Shown here one piece after another: positions 6,336 through 12,648 of a stretch of 14,442 bases of DNA (position 1 is the stretch's first letter; every line of letters begins with the position of its first letter). This stretch comes from an uncultured Oscillospiraceae bacterium (lineage in GTDB: Bacteria; Bacillota; Clostridia; Oscillospirales; Acutalibacteraceae), in assembly GCA_900543525.1 (NCBI GenBank), contig UQRS01000057.1, forward strand, positions 1 through 14,442, in the 5' to 3' direction. Below the pieces are notes generated by a model. That model saw nothing but the letters and a program-made list of their open reading frames with translations, was not told the DNA's origin and searched no databases. Made by a program: the position numbers and the translations under genes.

Positions 6336-7706
6336 ATGACGGAAGAAAATTATCGCTATCGCACCAGCCAGACGCTGCTTCGCAACCAGTTTCCCGGAGA
6401 AGGAAAGCTGCAAATCCCCGTGATTCCAAAATTCGGGGCGCAGGCGGGAGATTTTGATGATCTGCTTCTCATCGGCTTTGACAAAACCCACCTGGAGGAT
6501 CAGACGCACCTTGACCGGATGGTGCATTTTTTCCTCTATGACTATCGTTTTGAGCGGGTGTGGAAGAATCCGGACAGCGATTTGGAGAAGCTGTCCCGAT
6601 ACCGGGCGGTGCTCTCTCCGGATTTCAGCATGTATCTGGAGATGGCGCCGGTGATGCAGATTTATAACCTGTTCCGCAACCGGTGGTGCGGCGCCTACTG
6701 GGCGGCCAAAGGACTGCGCGTTGTCCCCACGGTGAACTGGGGAGATGAATCAACCTTCGATTTTTGCTTCGATGGGATTGAAAAGGGAAGTGTTGTGGCG
6801 GTTTCCACCTATATGGCCTCGGCGCACGACAACCGGCAGGATCAAAAGGAGTGGTTCATGGCGGGCTATAAGGAGTTGCTGCGGCGGGTTGAACCGAAGA
6901 AAATCATCTGCTATCACACCCCTTTTCCGGAGATGGAGGGCGACATTGTATATGTGGACTATGACCGCAGCTCATGGCGGTATATGAATGCTGCCTCTGA
7001 TTTCAGTAAAAAAGATTTGGATGCGTACAAAATAGGGGAGACATATTCCGCAAAATGTGATACAATAAAACCGTACCTGATTGGATCGTATACGGTTGGC
7101 AAGGGCGGCGGCAGCGCCGAGGGCGGAAAATGGCGACCCAATCCGAACAAGCCGGAAGATGCGCGCTTTTTGGGCGAGCCGGGGGAGATCAAATCCGGGG
7201 AAAAGAACGGCTACCGGTATGAGATCAAAATCGGCGAGGATGGACGGGCGACTATGGAACGGCATTATGCAGATCACAATAAGCCCAAAGCGCATACCAA
7301 TCCGCATGATCATATGATCACGTGGGATAATCCTACAGAACATCCGGAAGTACATGGCCCAACCAACTACCCGGACGGCGCGCCGGAATTTAAAGGATAT
7401 GGAGGAATATATCTTATGAGCAATACAACCATCCCTGCAAACACGCCGGAACAGAACCGCTTTGTATCCATCAGCGACTTCAAAGATTGTATGCGCTGGG
7501 GCGGCGAAGTGGAGTTCGTGTGGAAGGGCGTTCATTATGGTGTTGTTCGATATGGAACAAATAATAAAATAACCATTTATGAAGCAAATAAAGAGGAAAC
7601 TGAAAAGGTCTGCGAAACGGCAGATGATGCTCTGGAGTACATGGTCGGTTCTGACCGTCTGCGCGATGTGATTACAAAGGTCACCGTGCTTGACCGCACA
7701 ATTTAA
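6336..7706 (+). CDS. DUF4417 protein fused to Gly/His-rich tail and a C-terminal 96-residue domain
   Basis: 456 residues from ATG 6336, which follows AAGGAGGG (6323-6330); the frame is open upstream to 5859 but lies antisense to lacI there. Residues 1-218 match the DUF4417 pattern as I remember it: LLIGFDKTH, MVHFFLYDYRFERVWKNPD, VLSPDFSMYLEM, NRWCGAYW, FDFCFDGIEKGSVVAVST, RVEPKKIICYHTPFPEM. DUF4417 is frequent in phages and mobile elements; its function is unknown. Residues about 255-350 form a separate module: a Gly-rich hinge (GKGGGSAEGGKW), then GEIKSG..YRYEIKIGEDGRATMERHY and a His cluster (HYADHNKPKAHTNPHDH), ending NYPDGAPEF. Similar His-rich tails occur on phage head-morphogenesis and toxin-like proteins, from memory. 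Residues 361-456 form a third part that also has its own RBS and start. Local base composition is AT-richer around 6985-7080 and 7535-7600. Separate function of the parts is inference. Confidence 0.8.
   Translation: MTEENYRYRTSQTLLRNQFPGEGKLQIPVIPKFGAQAGDFDDLLLIGFDKTHLEDQTHLDRMVHFFLYDYRFERVWKNPDSDLEKLSRYRAVLSPDFSMYLEMAPVMQIYNLFRNRWCGAYWAAKGLRVVPTVNWGDESTFDFCFDGIEKGSVVAVSTYMASAHDNRQDQKEWFMAGYKELLRRVEPKKIICYHTPFPEMEGDIVYVDYDRSSWRYMNAASDFSKKDLDAYKIGETYSAKCDTIKPYLIGSYTVGKGGGSAEGGKWRPNPNKPEDARFLGEPGEIKSGEKNGYRYEIKIGEDGRATMERHYADHNKPKAHTNPHDHMITWDNPTEHPEVHGPTNYPDGAPEFKGYGGIYLMSNTTIPANTPEQNRFVSISDFKDCMRWGGEVEFVWKGVHYGVVRYGTNNKITIYEANKEETEKVCETADDALEYMVGSDRLRDVITKVTVLDRTI
7359..7387. repeat. 29-bp direct repeat, copy 1
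   Basis: CCAACCAACTACCCGGACGG continues identically for nine more bases and is repeated exactly at 7731-7759, 372 bases away. This copy codes for TNYPDGAP at the end of the His-rich module of the DUF4417 fusion, just before the internal start at 7416. Confidence 0.97.
7416..7706 (+). CDS. Possible independently translated 96-aa domain (internal in-frame start)
   Basis: ATG 7416 lies in the same frame as the long fusion and has its own strong RBS, GGAGGA at 7401-7406, nine bases upstream. The product would start MSNTTIPANTPEQNRFVSIS and contain EVEFVWKGVHYGVVRYG, a lysine/glutamate-rich stretch, ADDALEYMVGSDRLRDVITK and VTVLDRTI: a small, soluble alpha/beta protein. Nothing links it to a family I can name; size and position after a toxin-like tail recall immunity proteins. 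It may once have been a separate gene whose upstream neighbour lost its stop codon, or it may be made both fused and free. Confidence 0.5.
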   Translation: MSNTTIPANTPEQNRFVSISDFKDCMRWGGEVEFVWKGVHYGVVRYGTNNKITIYEANKEETEKVCETADDALEYMVGSDRLRDVITKVTVLDRTI

Positions 7707-7730
7707 AAGGGGGAGGATTCCCCCCCTCCG

Positions 7731-7759
7731 CCAACCAACTACCCGGACGGCGCGCCGGA
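7731..7759. repeat. 29-bp direct repeat, copy 2
   Basis: Exact second copy of the repeat at 7359-7387, 25 bases after the stop of the fusion gene. It is not in a gene, although it could still be read as TNYPDGAPE. Its last bases (GCGCCGGA, from 7752) form most of the 5' arm of the terminator that follows. Confidence 0.97.
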
Positions 7760-7802
7760 GGGCTTCTCTGCAAATGAGGAGTCCTCCGGCGCCGCTTTTT
7801 TT
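7752..7802 (+). terminator. Rho-independent terminator of the DUF4417 fusion gene
   Basis: GCGCCGGAGG (7752-7761) and CCTCCGGCGC (7783-7792) pair perfectly over 10 bases, with a further CTTCTC/GAGGAG stem inside, and a run of seven T follows at 7796-7802. It ends the plus-strand transcript before the convergent GH130 gene. Confidence 0.9.
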
Positions 7803-7852
7803 ATATTGCAGCCGCCGGAAGCTTCGGGGCTTTTCCATTTGCCGGAGGGTTT

Positions 7853-8929
7853 TCAGTCCAGGCCGAGATGCCTCCAGAGCGCGTCGGCCGTTATGTCCGC
7901 CCGGCAGACCTTGTCGTCGGCCGCACCGTAGTAGATGCGGAAAACCCCGTCCTCCAAAATACAGCCGCAGGAGAAGACCACGTTGCCAAAGAACCCCTCC
8001 TGCTCATAGATCTCGTCCGGCTGGAGCAGGGGGCAGGGCGATTTGGCCAGAATTTTGGCGGGATTTTCGGTGTCCAGCAGCATCGCGCCAAGGCAGTAAC
8101 GCCCCTCCCCGCTGACGGCGTGGTAAATTTTGACCCAGCCGCGCCCGGTTCGGATAGGCGGCGCGCCGCCGCCGACCTTCCCGCCTTCCCAATCTCCGGC
8201 CTCCCCGCTGTAGAAGTGGTGGTGCCGCCCCCAGTGGAGCAGGTCGTCTGACTCCGACAGCCAGATGCCGGGACGGCCGATTCCGCCCGGCGACGGCCGG
8301 CTGAAGGCGAGGTATCTTCCCCCGATTTTCTCAGGGAAGATGGAGACGTCCTTGTTCTCCGGCAGAAAGATCAGACCCCGCCGCTCAAAATGGACAAAAT
8401 CGGTCGTGCTGAGCAGGGCGGTGGCCGCGCCGGTCTCACTCACGGCGGTGTAGTTTATGTAATAGACGCCGTCGATTTGGGTGATGCGGGGATCCTCCAT
8501 CCCCCAGCTTTCATAAGCGGCTTCGGGCAGGACGGTCGGGCGGTCGTCCACTGTAAAATGCTCGCCGTCGGCCGACCGGGCAACCCGCAGGTGGGACAGA
8601 GAGGTCAGGTAGGCCGTGCCGCCCGAGCAATAGCGAACCCCGCGCGGGTCGCTGAAATTCAGCTCGGGACGCTCCGCCTTGACCAGCCGCACAATCCGAA
8701 GGCCCTCTCTCTTCCCGCCGGCCAGCGGAATGCCGACGACGCCGGCCTCTCCGGTTCTGACCGATTCAGCCACCCGGCAGAGGAGGAGGGTTTCTCCTCC
8801 GATCTTGACTGCACCGCAGTTGAAGATTCCGTCCACCTTGAAATCCGGACGGCTGGGTTTTACCGCCTCCGGCGTCAGAAGCGGTCCGGAGAGACGGCGG
8901 ATATCCGGGGCGTTTGTCTCTTTGCGCAT
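7853..8929 (-). CDS. GH130 family beta-mannoside phosphorylase/hydrolase-like enzyme
   Basis: 358 residues, no signal peptide, with the five-bladed beta-propeller pattern of GH130. The block YESWGMEDPRIT holds the family's catalytic Asp (Asp146). Other family blocks are TDFVHFERRG, NKDVSIFPEKIGGRYLAFSRP, GIWLSESDDLLHWG, GAPPIRTGRGWVKIYHAV and LLDTENPAKILAK. Known GH130 enzymes cleave beta-mannosides or mannosyl-glucose/GlcNAc with phosphate; a subgroup hydrolyses instead. Telling them apart needs alignment of the phosphate-binding Arg/His/Lys residues, which I cannot do reliably. ATG 8929 has only a distant AGAAGGG-like RBS. The enzyme points the same way as lacI and the glycoside hydrolase, across the DUF4417 gene, and probably works on the same imported glycan. 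Confidence 0.88.
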   Translation of the reverse strand: MRKETNAPDIRRLSGPLLTPEAVKPSRPDFKVDGIFNCGAVKIGGETLLLCRVAESVRTGEAGVVGIPLAGGKREGLRIVRLVKAERPELNFSDPRGVRYCSGGTAYLTSLSHLRVARSADGEHFTVDDRPTVLPEAAYESWGMEDPRITQIDGVYYINYTAVSETGAATALLSTTDFVHFERRGLIFLPENKDVSIFPEKIGGRYLAFSRPSPGGIGRPGIWLSESDDLLHWGRHHHFYSGEAGDWEGGKVGGGAPPIRTGRGWVKIYHAVSGEGRYCLGAMLLDTENPAKILAKSPCPLLQPDEIYEQEGFFGNVVFSCGCILEDGVFRIYYGAADDKVCRADITADALWRHLGLD

Positions 8930-8966
8930 GTTTTTTCAGACCCTTCTTTTCCTATGTTTCTTTTTT

Positions 8967-9011
8967 ATTTGACCACAAGTTTGCTTGAATTTCAATATAA
9001 ATTTAATTGAA
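8967..9011 (-). promoter_or_regulatory. Probable GH130 promoter with AT-rich dyad
   Basis: Reading the minus strand, TTGAAA (8995-8990) is followed after 17 bases by TCAAAT (8972-8967), a fair -35 and a weak -10. The -35 lies within TTCAAT-N9-ATTGAA (8991-9011), a symmetrical AT-rich site that could bind a regulator. It is unlike the dyad upstream of lacI, so shared control is not shown. Confidence 0.35.
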
Positions 9012-9077
9012 TTTTCTAAAATTTTTATATAAAAGGCCTTGCGGCTGCGCAGATTTTCCTTTTTGTGCAAAACGGCG

Positions 9078-9106
9078 TTGACAAACCGCGTTTGCTGTGC
9101 TAAAAT
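9078..9106 (+). promoter_or_regulatory. Promoter of the T-box/trpB2 transcript
   Basis: TTGACA at 9078-9083, a 17-base spacer, and TAAAAT at 9101-9106 (five of six consensus bases). Transcription would start near 9112, directly before the T-box leader. Confidence 0.85.
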
Positions 9107-9111
9107 ACTTT

Positions 9112-9443
9112 AAACCGTTGAAGAAGGGTAAGTAGTCGGCATCCACCTTTCCTTAGAGAGTCGCAGAGGGTGAAATTGCGGCGTAAGGTCTGCCGGTGAA
9201 TGGACTTCTGAGGGCGAGCGGAAAGAATCCGTTTTTATAAAGCGATAAGGCGGGTTTCAGTATGTGAGACGGAGCGGGACTCTCCGTAAACAAAGGTCAG
9301 CATATTTTTGTATGCGTTAAAGTGGGCGTTTTTGCTGCAGCTTTTTTAGAAAAAGGCCGTGGCGATACGTCAAGCCGGGTGGCACCGCAGGAGAATTTTG
9401 ATCCTGTCCCAGCAGATGATGCGTCTGGGACAGGATTTTTTTA
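9112..9443 (+). promoter_or_regulatory. Tryptophan T-box riboswitch
   Basis: A 330-base leader in which uncharged tRNA-Trp should permit expression of trpB2. The T-box core GGGTGGCACCGCAG is at 9377-9390. Its bulge UGGC (9380-9383) would pair with a tRNA 3' end GCCA, fitting the G discriminator base of tRNA-Trp. The antiterminator is GGG (9377-9379) with CCC (9408-9410) and CAGGA (9388-9392) with TCCTG (9402-9406). The competing terminator is a perfect 12-bp stem, ATCCTGTCCCAG (9401-9412) with its complement at 9425-9436, followed by seven T. The specifier codon is probably TGG at 9201-9203, in GAA-TGG-ACTTCTGAG. Stem I contains the usual AGAGAG stretch near 9155. Confidence 0.93.
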
Positions 9444-9478
9444 TTTTCTGTCCCGAATATGTGAAAGGAGACTGCAAC

Positions 9479-10852
9479 ATGTCCGAGAAGAAAATCCCTT
9501 ACAAAATTTATCTGGATGAAAAGGAGATGCCCACGGCCTGGTACAATCTGCGGGCGGATATGAAGAACAAGCCCGCCCCGCTGCTGAACCCTGCCACGCA
9601 CCAGCCCATGCGGGCGGAGGAGCTGGCCCCGGTGTTCTGCGACGAGCTGATCCAGCAGGAGCTGGACAACGACACGGCCTATTTTACAATCCCTCAGGAA
9701 ATCGCGGATTTTTATAAAATGTTCCGCCCGTCGCCGCTGATCCGTGCCTATTGCCTCGAGAAAAAGCTGGGAACGCCGGCCGAAATCTATTATAAATTTG
9801 AGGGCAACAACACCAGCGGCAGCCATAAGCTCAATTCAGCCATCGCGCAGGCCTACTATGCCAAGAAGCAGGGGCTGAAGGGCGTCACAACCGAGACGGG
9901 CGCCGGCCAGTGGGGAACCGCGCTGTCCATGGCCTGCTCCTACTTCGACCTGGACTGCAAGGTTTTCATGGTAAAGTGTTCGTATGAGCAGAAGCCCTTC
10001 CGCCGCGAGGTAATGCGTACCTATGGCGCGTCGGTAACCCCCTCTCCCTCGACCGAGACCGAGATCGGGCGTAAGATTCTCGCCGAGCATCCCGGAACGA
10101 CCGGCAGCCTCGGCTGTGCCATCTCCGAGGCGGTGGAGAAGGCCACCACCAGCGAGGGCTACCGCTATGTGCTCGGAAGCGTGCTGAATCAGGTGCTGCT
10201 GCATCAGTCGGTGATCGGCCTGGAGACCAAGGCGGCGCTCGACAAATACGGCATCAAGCCGGATATCATCATCGGCTGCGCCGGCGGTGGCTCCAACCTG
10301 GGCGGCCTGATCGCGCCCTTTATGGGAGAGGAGCTGAGGGGAGAGGCACACTACCGCTTTATCGCGGTTGAGCCGGCCTCCTGCCCCAGCCTGACCCGCG
10401 GCGTGTACGTGTATGATTTTTGTGACACCGGGATGGTTTGCCCGCTTGCAAAGATGTATACGCTGGGGAGCGACTTCATCCCCTCCGCAAACCACGCGGG
10501 CGGCCTTCGGTATCACGGCATGAACTCGGTCCTCTCTCAGCTTTATCATGACGGCATGCTGGAGGCGGTTGCGGTCAAGCAGACCGACGTGTTTGAGGCT
10601 GCGGAATATTTCGCCCGGGTGGAGGGAATCCTCCCCGCACCGGAAAGCTCGCACGCCATCCGCGTCGCGATTGATGAGGCGAAAAAGTGCAAGGAGACCG
10701 GCGAGAAAAAGACCATCGTTTTCGGCCTGACCGGTACCGGATATTTCGACATGGTCGCTTATGAAAAATTCCACGAGGGGCAGATGGGGGATTATATTCC
10801 GACCGATGAGGAGCTTGCCTCCTATGCCGCGAAGCTGCCCAAGGTAGAGTAA
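9479..10852 (+). CDS. trpB2: Tryptophan synthase beta-like PLP enzyme (TrpB2)
   Basis: 457 residues, the longer length of TrpB2 rather than the roughly 400 of TrpB1. It makes tryptophan from indole and serine using pyridoxal phosphate. Visible blocks are PSPLIRAYCLEKKLG, the PLP lysine Lys117 in NTSGSHKLNSA, the ETGAGQWG loop, GCAGGGSNLGG (cofactor phosphate), and SANHAGGLRYHGM, typical of TrpB2. ATG 9479 has the RBS AAAGGAG at 9464-9470; the open frame extends back to 9359 but runs through the T-box terminator. No trpA or other trp gene is adjacent, so it probably salvages indole or works with a distant subunit. Trp control is shown by the T-box in front. A strong terminator follows. Confidence 0.95.
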   Translation: MSEKKIPYKIYLDEKEMPTAWYNLRADMKNKPAPLLNPATHQPMRAEELAPVFCDELIQQELDNDTAYFTIPQEIADFYKMFRPSPLIRAYCLEKKLGTPAEIYYKFEGNNTSGSHKLNSAIAQAYYAKKQGLKGVTTETGAGQWGTALSMACSYFDLDCKVFMVKCSYEQKPFRREVMRTYGASVTPSPSTETEIGRKILAEHPGTTGSLGCAISEAVEKATTSEGYRYVLGSVLNQVLLHQSVIGLETKAALDKYGIKPDIIIGCAGGGSNLGGLIAPFMGEELRGEAHYRFIAVEPASCPSLTRGVYVYDFCDTGMVCPLAKMYTLGSDFIPSANHAGGLRYHGMNSVLSQLYHDGMLEAVAVKQTDVFEAAEYFARVEGILPAPESSHAIRVAIDEAKKCKETGEKKTIVFGLTGTGYFDMVAYEKFHEGQMGDYIPTDEELASYAAKLPKVE

Positions 10853-10860
10853 GTTTCCCC

Positions 10861-10900
10861 TCCGAAGGGTAGTAGAGGTGTTACCCGAAAGCCGTTCGGA
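10861..10900 (+). other. Nested stem-loop in the trpB2 3' untranslated region
   Basis: TCCGAA (10861-10866) pairs with TTCGGA (10895-10900), and inside it GGGTA (10867-10871) pairs with TACCC (10882-10886), leaving a one-sided bulge GAAAGCCG. It starts eight bases after the trpB2 stop and precedes the terminator. Its role is unknown; it may only stabilise the RNA end. Confidence 0.4.
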
Positions 10901-10916
10901 GAAATTTGATGCAACA

Positions 10917-10956
10917 AAACCCGCGCGTTTCAAAGAGGCGAAACGCGCGGGTTTTT
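10917..10956. terminator. Strong bidirectional rho-independent terminator
   Basis: AAACCCGCGCGTTTC (10917-10931) is perfectly complementary to GAAACGCGCGGGTTT (10940-10954), loop AAAGAGGC, with T-tracts on both strands (TTTTT at 10952-10956; TTTTGTT on the minus strand). It ends trpB2 and could end a minus-strand gene at 10984-11145. Confidence 0.95.
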
Positions 10957-10983
10957 AAGCTTTCCTTTTGCCCGAGGCGGCGG

Positions 10984-11145
10984 TCAGCCTTGCTTTTCCC
11001 CTATGGCATAGGGCGTACCGTCGATGAGGAGGGTGCCTTCCTCCCGCCACGAAACCTGCAGGGTCGCCGACTCACCATAACGGCCGGTGTACAGGACGGA
11101 AGAAGACTTCTGCTGCAAAAAAGGCAGACTGCTTTGCCGCTGCAC
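10984..11145 (-). CDS. Possible small protein or gene remnant
   Basis: The 320-base gap between the trpB2 terminator and rpe holds a minus-strand frame that looks coding. It ends ...LYTGRYGESATLQVSWREEG, then TLLIDGTPYAIGEKQG and TGA (10986-10984), a plausible pair of beta-hairpins, and sits directly ahead of a terminator active in its direction. No convincing start exists: GTG 11145 and TTG 11118 both lack an RBS, there is no ATG, and the frame is closed by TAA a little further upstream. It may be the tail of a decayed gene. The family is unrecognised. A short GGCGG-TAAA-GCCGCC stem plus TTTTT at 11161-11180 (plus strand) lies beside it. Confidence 0.3.
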   Translation of the reverse strand: MQRQSSLPFLQQKSSSVLYTGRYGESATLQVSWREEGTLLIDGTPYAIGEKQG

Positions 11146-11183
11146 TTTCGGGGGAGAAGGGGCGGTAAAGCCGCCTTTTTCTG

Positions 11184-11212
11184 TTGACTTTTTGAAGCGA
11201 TACCTTTACAAT
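11184..11212 (+). promoter_or_regulatory. Promoter of rpe
   Basis: TTGACT at 11184-11189, a 17-base spacer, and TACAAT at 11207-11212: ten of twelve consensus bases. Transcription would start about 11219, giving a leader of near 58 bases before the ATG at 11277. Confidence 0.8.
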
Positions 11213-11276
11213 ATTCTTTAGAATATGATTTTAATTTGGCCGATTTTTGCGGTCGGCCGGGGAAAGAGGCGTATCC

Positions 11277-11921
11277 ATGACTTTGATTTCACCGTCGGTG
11301 TTGACTGCCGATTTTTTGGAGCTTGCCGGAGATATCGAGCGGCTGGAGGCTGCCGGTGCGGACATGCTGCATCTGGATGTAATGGACGGCATATTTGTCC
11401 CGAATATTTCCTTCGGTGTGCCGGTGATTCAGTCGATCCGGGCGCATACCCGCCTGCCGCTCGACGTGCATCTGATGATTGATCGGCCGCACCGCTATGT
11501 CGAGCAGTTTGCGGCTGTGGCCGACTGGCTCGGATTTCATTATGAGGCCGGGTCGGACTGCGCGGCGCTGCTGCGGCAGATTCGCGCGCTCGGCTGTAAA
11601 TCCTGCATTACCATCAAGCCGGCTACCCCCGCCTCTGCCGTGTTCGATTTGCTGGAGCTTTGCGACATGGTGCTGGTCATGTCGGTGGAGCCGGGCTTCG
11701 GCGGGCAGAAATTCATGCCCTCCGCTTTAGAGAAGCTTTCCGCCCTGCGGGAGGAGCGGTCGCGCCGCGGCCTCTCCTTTTTGCTGGAGGTGGACGGCGG
11801 CGTCAATGCCGAAACAGCGCCGCTGGCCGTGCATGCGGGCGCGGACGTGCTGGTCGCCGGGAACTTTCTCTTCTCGGCGGAGGATATGGGCGCCATGGTC
11901 GGCATGCTGAAATCCTTCTGA
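11277..11921 (+). CDS. rpe: Ribulose-phosphate 3-epimerase
   Basis: 214 residues, close to the usual 220. It interconverts ribulose 5-phosphate and xylulose 5-phosphate in the pentose phosphate pathway, as a metal-dependent TIM barrel in the cytoplasm. The family blocks are in order: SPSVLTADF, HLDVMDGIFVPNISFG (catalytic Asp, metal), LDVHLMI (metal His), MSVEPGFGGQKFMPSALEK, and LEVDGGVN (second catalytic Asp), then AGADVLVAGNFLF for phosphate binding. ATG 11277 was preferred to the in-frame TTG at 11247 because GGAAAGAGG (11261-11269) lies seven bases upstream and the protein then starts at the conserved N-terminus. It is monocistronic, with its own promoter, and converges on the MecA-like gene. 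Confidence 0.96.
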   Translation: MTLISPSVLTADFLELAGDIERLEAAGADMLHLDVMDGIFVPNISFGVPVIQSIRAHTRLPLDVHLMIDRPHRYVEQFAAVADWLGFHYEAGSDCAALLRQIRALGCKSCITIKPATPASAVFDLLELCDMVLVMSVEPGFGGQKFMPSALEKLSALREERSRRGLSFLLEVDGGVNAETAPLAVHAGADVLVAGNFLFSAEDMGAMVGMLKSF

Positions 11922-11938
11922 TTTTTTAAAAAAGAAGG
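11914..11938. terminator. AT-rich hairpin between convergent rpe and mecA
   Basis: CCTTC-TGA-TTTTTT (11914-11927) is followed by AAAAAA-GAAGG (11928-11938), a self-complementary element overlapping the rpe stop. It could end transcripts from both sides, but no GC-rich stem is present and no other terminator is seen in the 39-base gap. Confidence 0.35.
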
Positions 11939-11960
11939 CTGCGCGTGATTGGATGAAGGG

Positions 11961-12533
11961 CTACTGCGCTGCCTCCCGCCGGGCGATGCTGCCGCCGATC
12001 TGCCTTACGGCTGCGCCGCTGATCAAATCGCCGTGCTCGGCGGTATAGGCCGACACTGTGTCGGAACGGCCGAGGGACGCGCCGTATTCCGAGAGGAGGG
12101 CTTGCGCCTTCCTGCCGCCGTCGGCCGTGATCAGCCGGTACCGTTTGCCGAGGCGGTAGAGCCGCCCCTCCGGCAGCCGTTCGGTGAAGGCCAGTCGCAT
12201 GGCGGCCATCATCTCCTCCGCGGAAGGGAATTCAAAAACCTGCGGCGGCGTTTCCTTCCTCCGAAAACGGCGGCTTTGCTGTGCCTTTTCTTCCAGATTG
12301 GTGAAAAGCAGGGTGCAGCCCATGCCGGGCGCGGGAAAGGCCTCGATCATCAGGCGTCCGCCCGAGTAGTCGAAGCCGGTGCGCTTTGCCGCGTCGCGGA
12401 GGAGAGACTGTATCGCGGCTCTCGAACGCTCGCTTTTGTAGCTCAGCGTGTGGTATGTAAATCCCAGCTCGGACAGGTCGCGGTAGCTCAGGTTGATCAT
12501 CAGGCGGCCGCCATCCTCCAAATAAATGTCCAA
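11961..12533 (-). CDS. mecA: MecA-family ClpC adaptor protein
   Basis: 190 residues. MecA proteins bind substrates and the ClpC ATPase and so direct proteins to ClpCP degradation. The N-terminal domain reads INLSYRDLSELGFTYHTLSY, then SERSRAAIQSLLRDAAKRTGF and LMIEAFPAPGMGCTLLFT, the clostridial version of the MecA N-domain. A charged linker (KAQQSRRFRRKETPP) leads to the C-terminal ClpC-binding domain (residues about 100-180). The start is TTG 12533, with GGGAGG seven bases upstream; no ATG fits. In Bacillus MecA controls competence; here the substrate is unknown. It is divergent from rnfC, sharing a 115-base intergenic region. Confidence 0.85.
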   Translation of the reverse strand: MDIYLEDGGRLMINLSYRDLSELGFTYHTLSYKSERSRAAIQSLLRDAAKRTGFDYSGGRLMIEAFPAPGMGCTLLFTNLEEKAQQSRRFRRKETPPQVFEFPSAEEMMAAMRLAFTERLPEGRLYRLGKRYRLITADGGRKAQALLSEYGASLGRSDTVSAYTAEHGDLISGAAVRQIGGSIARREAAQ

Positions 12534-12581
12534 ATTGATTCCTCCCTCATGTGCGTCGTTGGTGAAGCCGTGCGGGGCAGT

Positions 12582-12610
12582 TTGGGTTCAAGGCTATATA
12601 CTATTATAAT
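12582..12610 (+). promoter_or_regulatory. Promoter of the rnf operon
   Basis: TTGGGT at 12582-12587, a 17-base spacer, and a perfect TATAAT at 12605-12610, about 40 bases before the rnfC ATG. The self-complementary TATTATAATA core could also give a -10 for the divergent mecA gene, though I find no good minus-strand -35. Confidence 0.65.
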
Positions 12611-12648
12611 ATTACGCGTACGGGCTGTATGCAATAGGAGATAAAAGG

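Noticed and set aside
7359..7759. Attachment sites (attL/attR) of an integrated element
   Set aside because: The bracketed segment is only 343 bases between repeats, has no integrase, and copy 1 is part of a coding region; module recombination explains it better.
9836..10933. 365-codon minus-strand frame
   Set aside because: Antisense to trpB2, no family motif, and its start lies in the trpB2 terminator.
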